Part shown: positions 61,296-64,000 of the stretch, piece after piece
Numbering within the stretch: the stretch's first letter is position 1
How the letters are laid out: the number at the start of each line of letters is the position of its first letter
From: Rhodospirillaceae bacterium
GTDB taxonomy: Bacteria > Pseudomonadota > Alphaproteobacteria > MPNO01 > UBA2964
Length of the DNA stretch: 64,000 bases
Direction of reading: 5' to 3'
Assembly (NCBI GenBank): GCA_018660305.1
Contig: JABJKO010000002.1
Location: 1-64,000 of the forward strand
Translations under genes and position numbers: made by a program
The notes under the pieces: model-generated
Told to the model about the DNA's origin: nothing
Seen by the model: the letters and a program-made list of their open reading frames with translations, nothing else
Databases searched by the model: none

Positions 61296-61325
61296 TGTAA
61301 AAAGCCCGATCTCTGTGCTACACAG

Positions 61326-61360
61326 AACCGGCGGTGAGGGATCACCGCCGGTTTTATTTT
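61326..61360 (+). terminator. Rho-independent terminator of petABC
   Basis: AACCGGCGGTGA (61326-61337), loop GGGA and TCACCGCCGGTT (61342-61353) form a perfect 12-pair stem followed by TTATTTT. It closes the petABC operon just before the mtnP ribosome-binding site. Confidence 0.95.
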
Positions 61361-61374
61361 GGGGGTGACAGGAG

Positions 61375-62262
<888 letters not shown>

Positions 62263-62269
62263 TCCGGCC

Positions 62270-62725
62270 ATGGCGCTCCGTCCTGCTCAAATGGGCGATA
62301 CGGATGCCGTCACGGCGCTGACCCGGCGCGCCTATGAGAAATATATAGATCCGCTGGGGTTTGAGCCCAAGCCTATGGTCACCGACCATGAGGGATGGAT
62401 CCGGAATAAACATGTGTGGGTTCTGGAAGAATCCGGCACGCTTTTTGGCTCCATCGTCCTGCTGCCCGATGACGAGGCGCTGATGGTCTACTCCATTGCC
62501 GTCGACCCGGATCGTCAGGGCGAAGGCCATGGAAGGACCCTGATGGGTTTCGCAGAGGATCAGGCACGCTCTCTCGGCCTGTCGCGGATGATGCTCTTTA
62601 CCAACGAAAAAATGACCGACAATATCGCGCTCTATGAACGGCTGGGTTATGAACAGTACGGTCGGCAACAGCATGAAAACCATCCGGATTCCTGGGTCGT
62701 GTTCATGCGGAAGGAAATCGAGTGA
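62270..62725 (+). CDS. GNAT-family N-acetyltransferase
   Basis: ATG 62270 gives 151 residues. The GNAT fold is clear: LRPAQMGDTDAVTALTRRAYEKYIDP at the start, MVYSIAVDPDRQGEGHGRTLMGFAEDQA with the acetyl-CoA pyrophosphate loop (Q-x-E-G-H-G), and MLFTNEKMTDNIALYERLGYEQYGR. It is seven bases after mtnP in the same operon. The substrate is unknown; a role in methionine salvage is possible only by position. Confidence 0.88.
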   Translation: MALRPAQMGDTDAVTALTRRAYEKYIDPLGFEPKPMVTDHEGWIRNKHVWVLEESGTLFGSIVLLPDDEALMVYSIAVDPDRQGEGHGRTLMGFAEDQARSLGLSRMMLFTNEKMTDNIALYERLGYEQYGRQQHENHPDSWVVFMRKEIE

Positions 62726-62750
62726 GGGATTAATCCTGTGAAACCGAGTG

Positions 62751-62857
62751 TCACCCCCACCCCAACCCTCCCCCCTCAAGGGGGAGGGAGTTATATTCGC
62801 GTCGTGATCATCCATTTTTCCCCTCCCCCCTGGAGGGGGAGGGTTAGGGTGGGGGGG
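62751..62857. repeat. Dispersed G/C-rich double-hairpin intergenic repeat, copy 2
   Basis: The same structure as at 30190: a left arm CACCCCCACCCCAACCC and a right arm GGGTTAGGGTGGGGGGG (inverted), enclosing two C-run/G-run hairpins with an AT-rich centre. The right arm's G-run ends about ten bases before the mtnA ATG and is the only purine-rich tract that could serve as its ribosome-binding site. Confidence 0.82.
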
Positions 62858-62868
62858 AATCCCTCCCC

Positions 62869-63960
62869 ATGAACATTGACGGCAAACCCTTTCGCACCAT
62901 CTGGCTGGCCGATGACGGCGAGACGGTGGAGATCATCGACCAGACGCGTCTGCCCCATGATTTCGTCACCATCGGTCTCCAGACCATGGCGGACGCGGCC
63001 CAGGCCATCCGTTCCATGCAGGTCCGCGGTGCGCCGCTGATCGGTGCGACGGCGGCCTACGGCCTGTGTCTGGCAATGCGCGACGATGCGTCCGACGCCA
63101 ATCTGGCAAGCGCCTGTGAAACATTGCTGGCGACCCGTCCGACGGCGGTCAATCTGCGCTGGGCGCTGGATGACATGCGGGCGGTGCTGGCGCCGCTATC
63201 GGCGCTGGACCGGCCGGCCGCCGCCTATTCCCGCGCCGCGGCGATCTGCGACGAGGATGTCGCCATGTGCCGCGCCATCGGCGATCATGGCGTGAGGCTC
63301 CTCCGCGATATCTGGGAAAAGTCCGGCAAGTCGCGGCCGGTCAATGTCCTGACCCATTGCAATGCGGGCTGGCTGGCCACCGTCGATTGGGGGACCGCCA
63401 CAGCACCCCTTTATGTGGCCCACGAAGAAGGCATTCCGCTCCATGTCTGGGTCGACGAGACCCGGCCGCGCAACCAGGGCGCCGGGCTTACCGCCTGGGA
63501 GCTGGGCGGCCACGGCATCGATCATACGGTGATCGTCGATAATGCCGGCGGGCATGTGATGCAGCAGGGTCAGGTGGATCTGCTGATTACCGGGACCGAT
63601 CGGACGACGGCGACCGGCGATGTGGCCAACAAGATCGGGACTTATTTGAAGGCGCTGGCTGCCGCCGACAACAACGTACCGTTCTATGTGGGTCTGCCCG
63701 GTCCGACCATCGACTGGACCGTCAGCGATGGCCGGAATATTCCCATTGAAGAGCGGGACACATCGGAGGTCACGACGGTAACGGGCCGGACGGCGGACGG
63801 TCATATGGCGACTGTTTCCGTGACCCCGGAAGCCAGCCGTGCCGCCAATTACGGCTTCGACGTCACGCCGGCCCGTCTGGTCACCGGGCTGATTACAGAG
63901 CGCGGCATCTGCGCGGCGAGTGCCGAGGGGTTGCTGGGCCTCTACCCGGAACGTAAATAG
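62869..63960 (+). CDS. mtnA: S-methyl-5-thioribose-1-phosphate isomerase
   Basis: A 363-residue eIF2B-like isomerase. [19 protein letters not shown] is the N-terminal motif, C164 in [11 protein letters not shown] and D244 in [21 protein letters not shown] are the catalytic pair, and [21 protein letters not shown] follows. It converts methylthioribose-1-phosphate to the ribulose form in methionine salvage, directly after MtnP. A repeat separates it from the GNAT gene. A possible ATG at 63992 has only three codons in the window and is not called. Confidence 0.95.
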   Translation: MNIDGKPFRTIWLADDGETVEIIDQTRLPHDFVTIGLQTMADAAQAIRSMQVRGAPLIGATAAYGLCLAMRDDASDANLASACETLLATRPTAVNLRWALDDMRAVLAPLSALDRPAAAYSRAAAICDEDVAMCRAIGDHGVRLLRDIWEKSGKSRPVNVLTHCNAGWLATVDWGTATAPLYVAHEEGIPLHVWVDETRPRNQGAGLTAWELGGHGIDHTVIVDNAGGHVMQQGQVDLLITGTDRTTATGDVANKIGTYLKALAAADNNVPFYVGLPGPTIDWTVSDGRNIPIEERDTSEVTTVTGRTADGHMATVSVTPEASRAANYGFDVTPARLVTGLITERGICAASAEGLLGLYPERK

Positions 63961-64000
63961 ATCATACTGAAAGGCTGGAAGAGCACACGCTATGGAAAAT

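Overview
The window looks like a chromosomal segment of a GC-rich alphaproteobacterium. The evidence is the petABC order with separate cytochrome b and c1 genes, the trmL-hemF pair beside petABC, the DUF6111/DUF1285/Nudix/CCA-transferase block, and the MoxR-DUF58-BatA-like/DUF4159 cluster. The many TRAP and ABC uptake genes and CoA-dependent or hydrolytic catabolic genes suggest a metabolically versatile heterotroph. I cannot name a genus. No tRNA, rRNA, CRISPR array, insertion sequence or replication origin was seen.

Region 1 (1-12784) is mixed metabolism: a reductive-dehalogenase-like Fe-S protein cut by the left edge, an alpha/beta hydrolase facing a TauD-type dioxygenase, a secreted beta-trefoil protein, an SDR-DUF1326-DUF2182 group, a TauE/SafE permease, a cupin, and a zinc-uptake operon (zur-znuC-znuB plus a translationally coupled MaoC-like dehydratase) behind a clear Zur-box palindrome. 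Region 2 (12785-14440) is a low-GC two-gene island encoding a DUF5343 protein and a Swt1-type HEPN protein with an intact RX4H ribonuclease motif. It is the best candidate for an undescribed defence or toxin-antitoxin-like system.

Region 3 (14441-33380) is a catabolic island. A minus-strand operon (FAD, 2Fe-2S and molybdenum subunits of a xanthine-dehydrogenase-type hydroxylase, a crotonase, an ACMSD-like amidohydrolase) diverges from a UbiD-type decarboxylase. UbiD is followed by two paralogous TRAP binding proteins and one DctQM permease. Next come an AA_synth-family protein with an enamidase-like amidohydrolase, two tandem hydroxycinnamoyl-CoA hydratase/lyase-like enzymes with histone-like basic tails, and two MetE-like zinc methyltransferases flanking a glutathione transferase. 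My reading, which is inference, is uptake, hydroxylation, decarboxylation and hydrolytic ring opening of an aromatic or N-heteroaromatic carboxylate.

Region 4 (33538-43851) is transport: a complete livKHMGF-type ABC operon, a divergent third DctP, and two tandem DctQM permeases. Region 5 (43852-58451) holds a cytochrome P460, a TIGR02466-type oxygenase, the MoxR/DUF58/DUF4159 envelope cluster, a housekeeping block (DUF1285, Nudix, DUF6111, CCA transferase), two dTDP-rhamnose genes, hemF and trmL. Region 6 (58625-63960) is the cytochrome bc1 operon closed by a strong terminator, then mtnP, a GNAT acetyltransferase and mtnA for methionine salvage. A dispersed G/C-rich double-hairpin repeat occurs at 30190 and 62751, and the second copy abuts the mtnA start codon.
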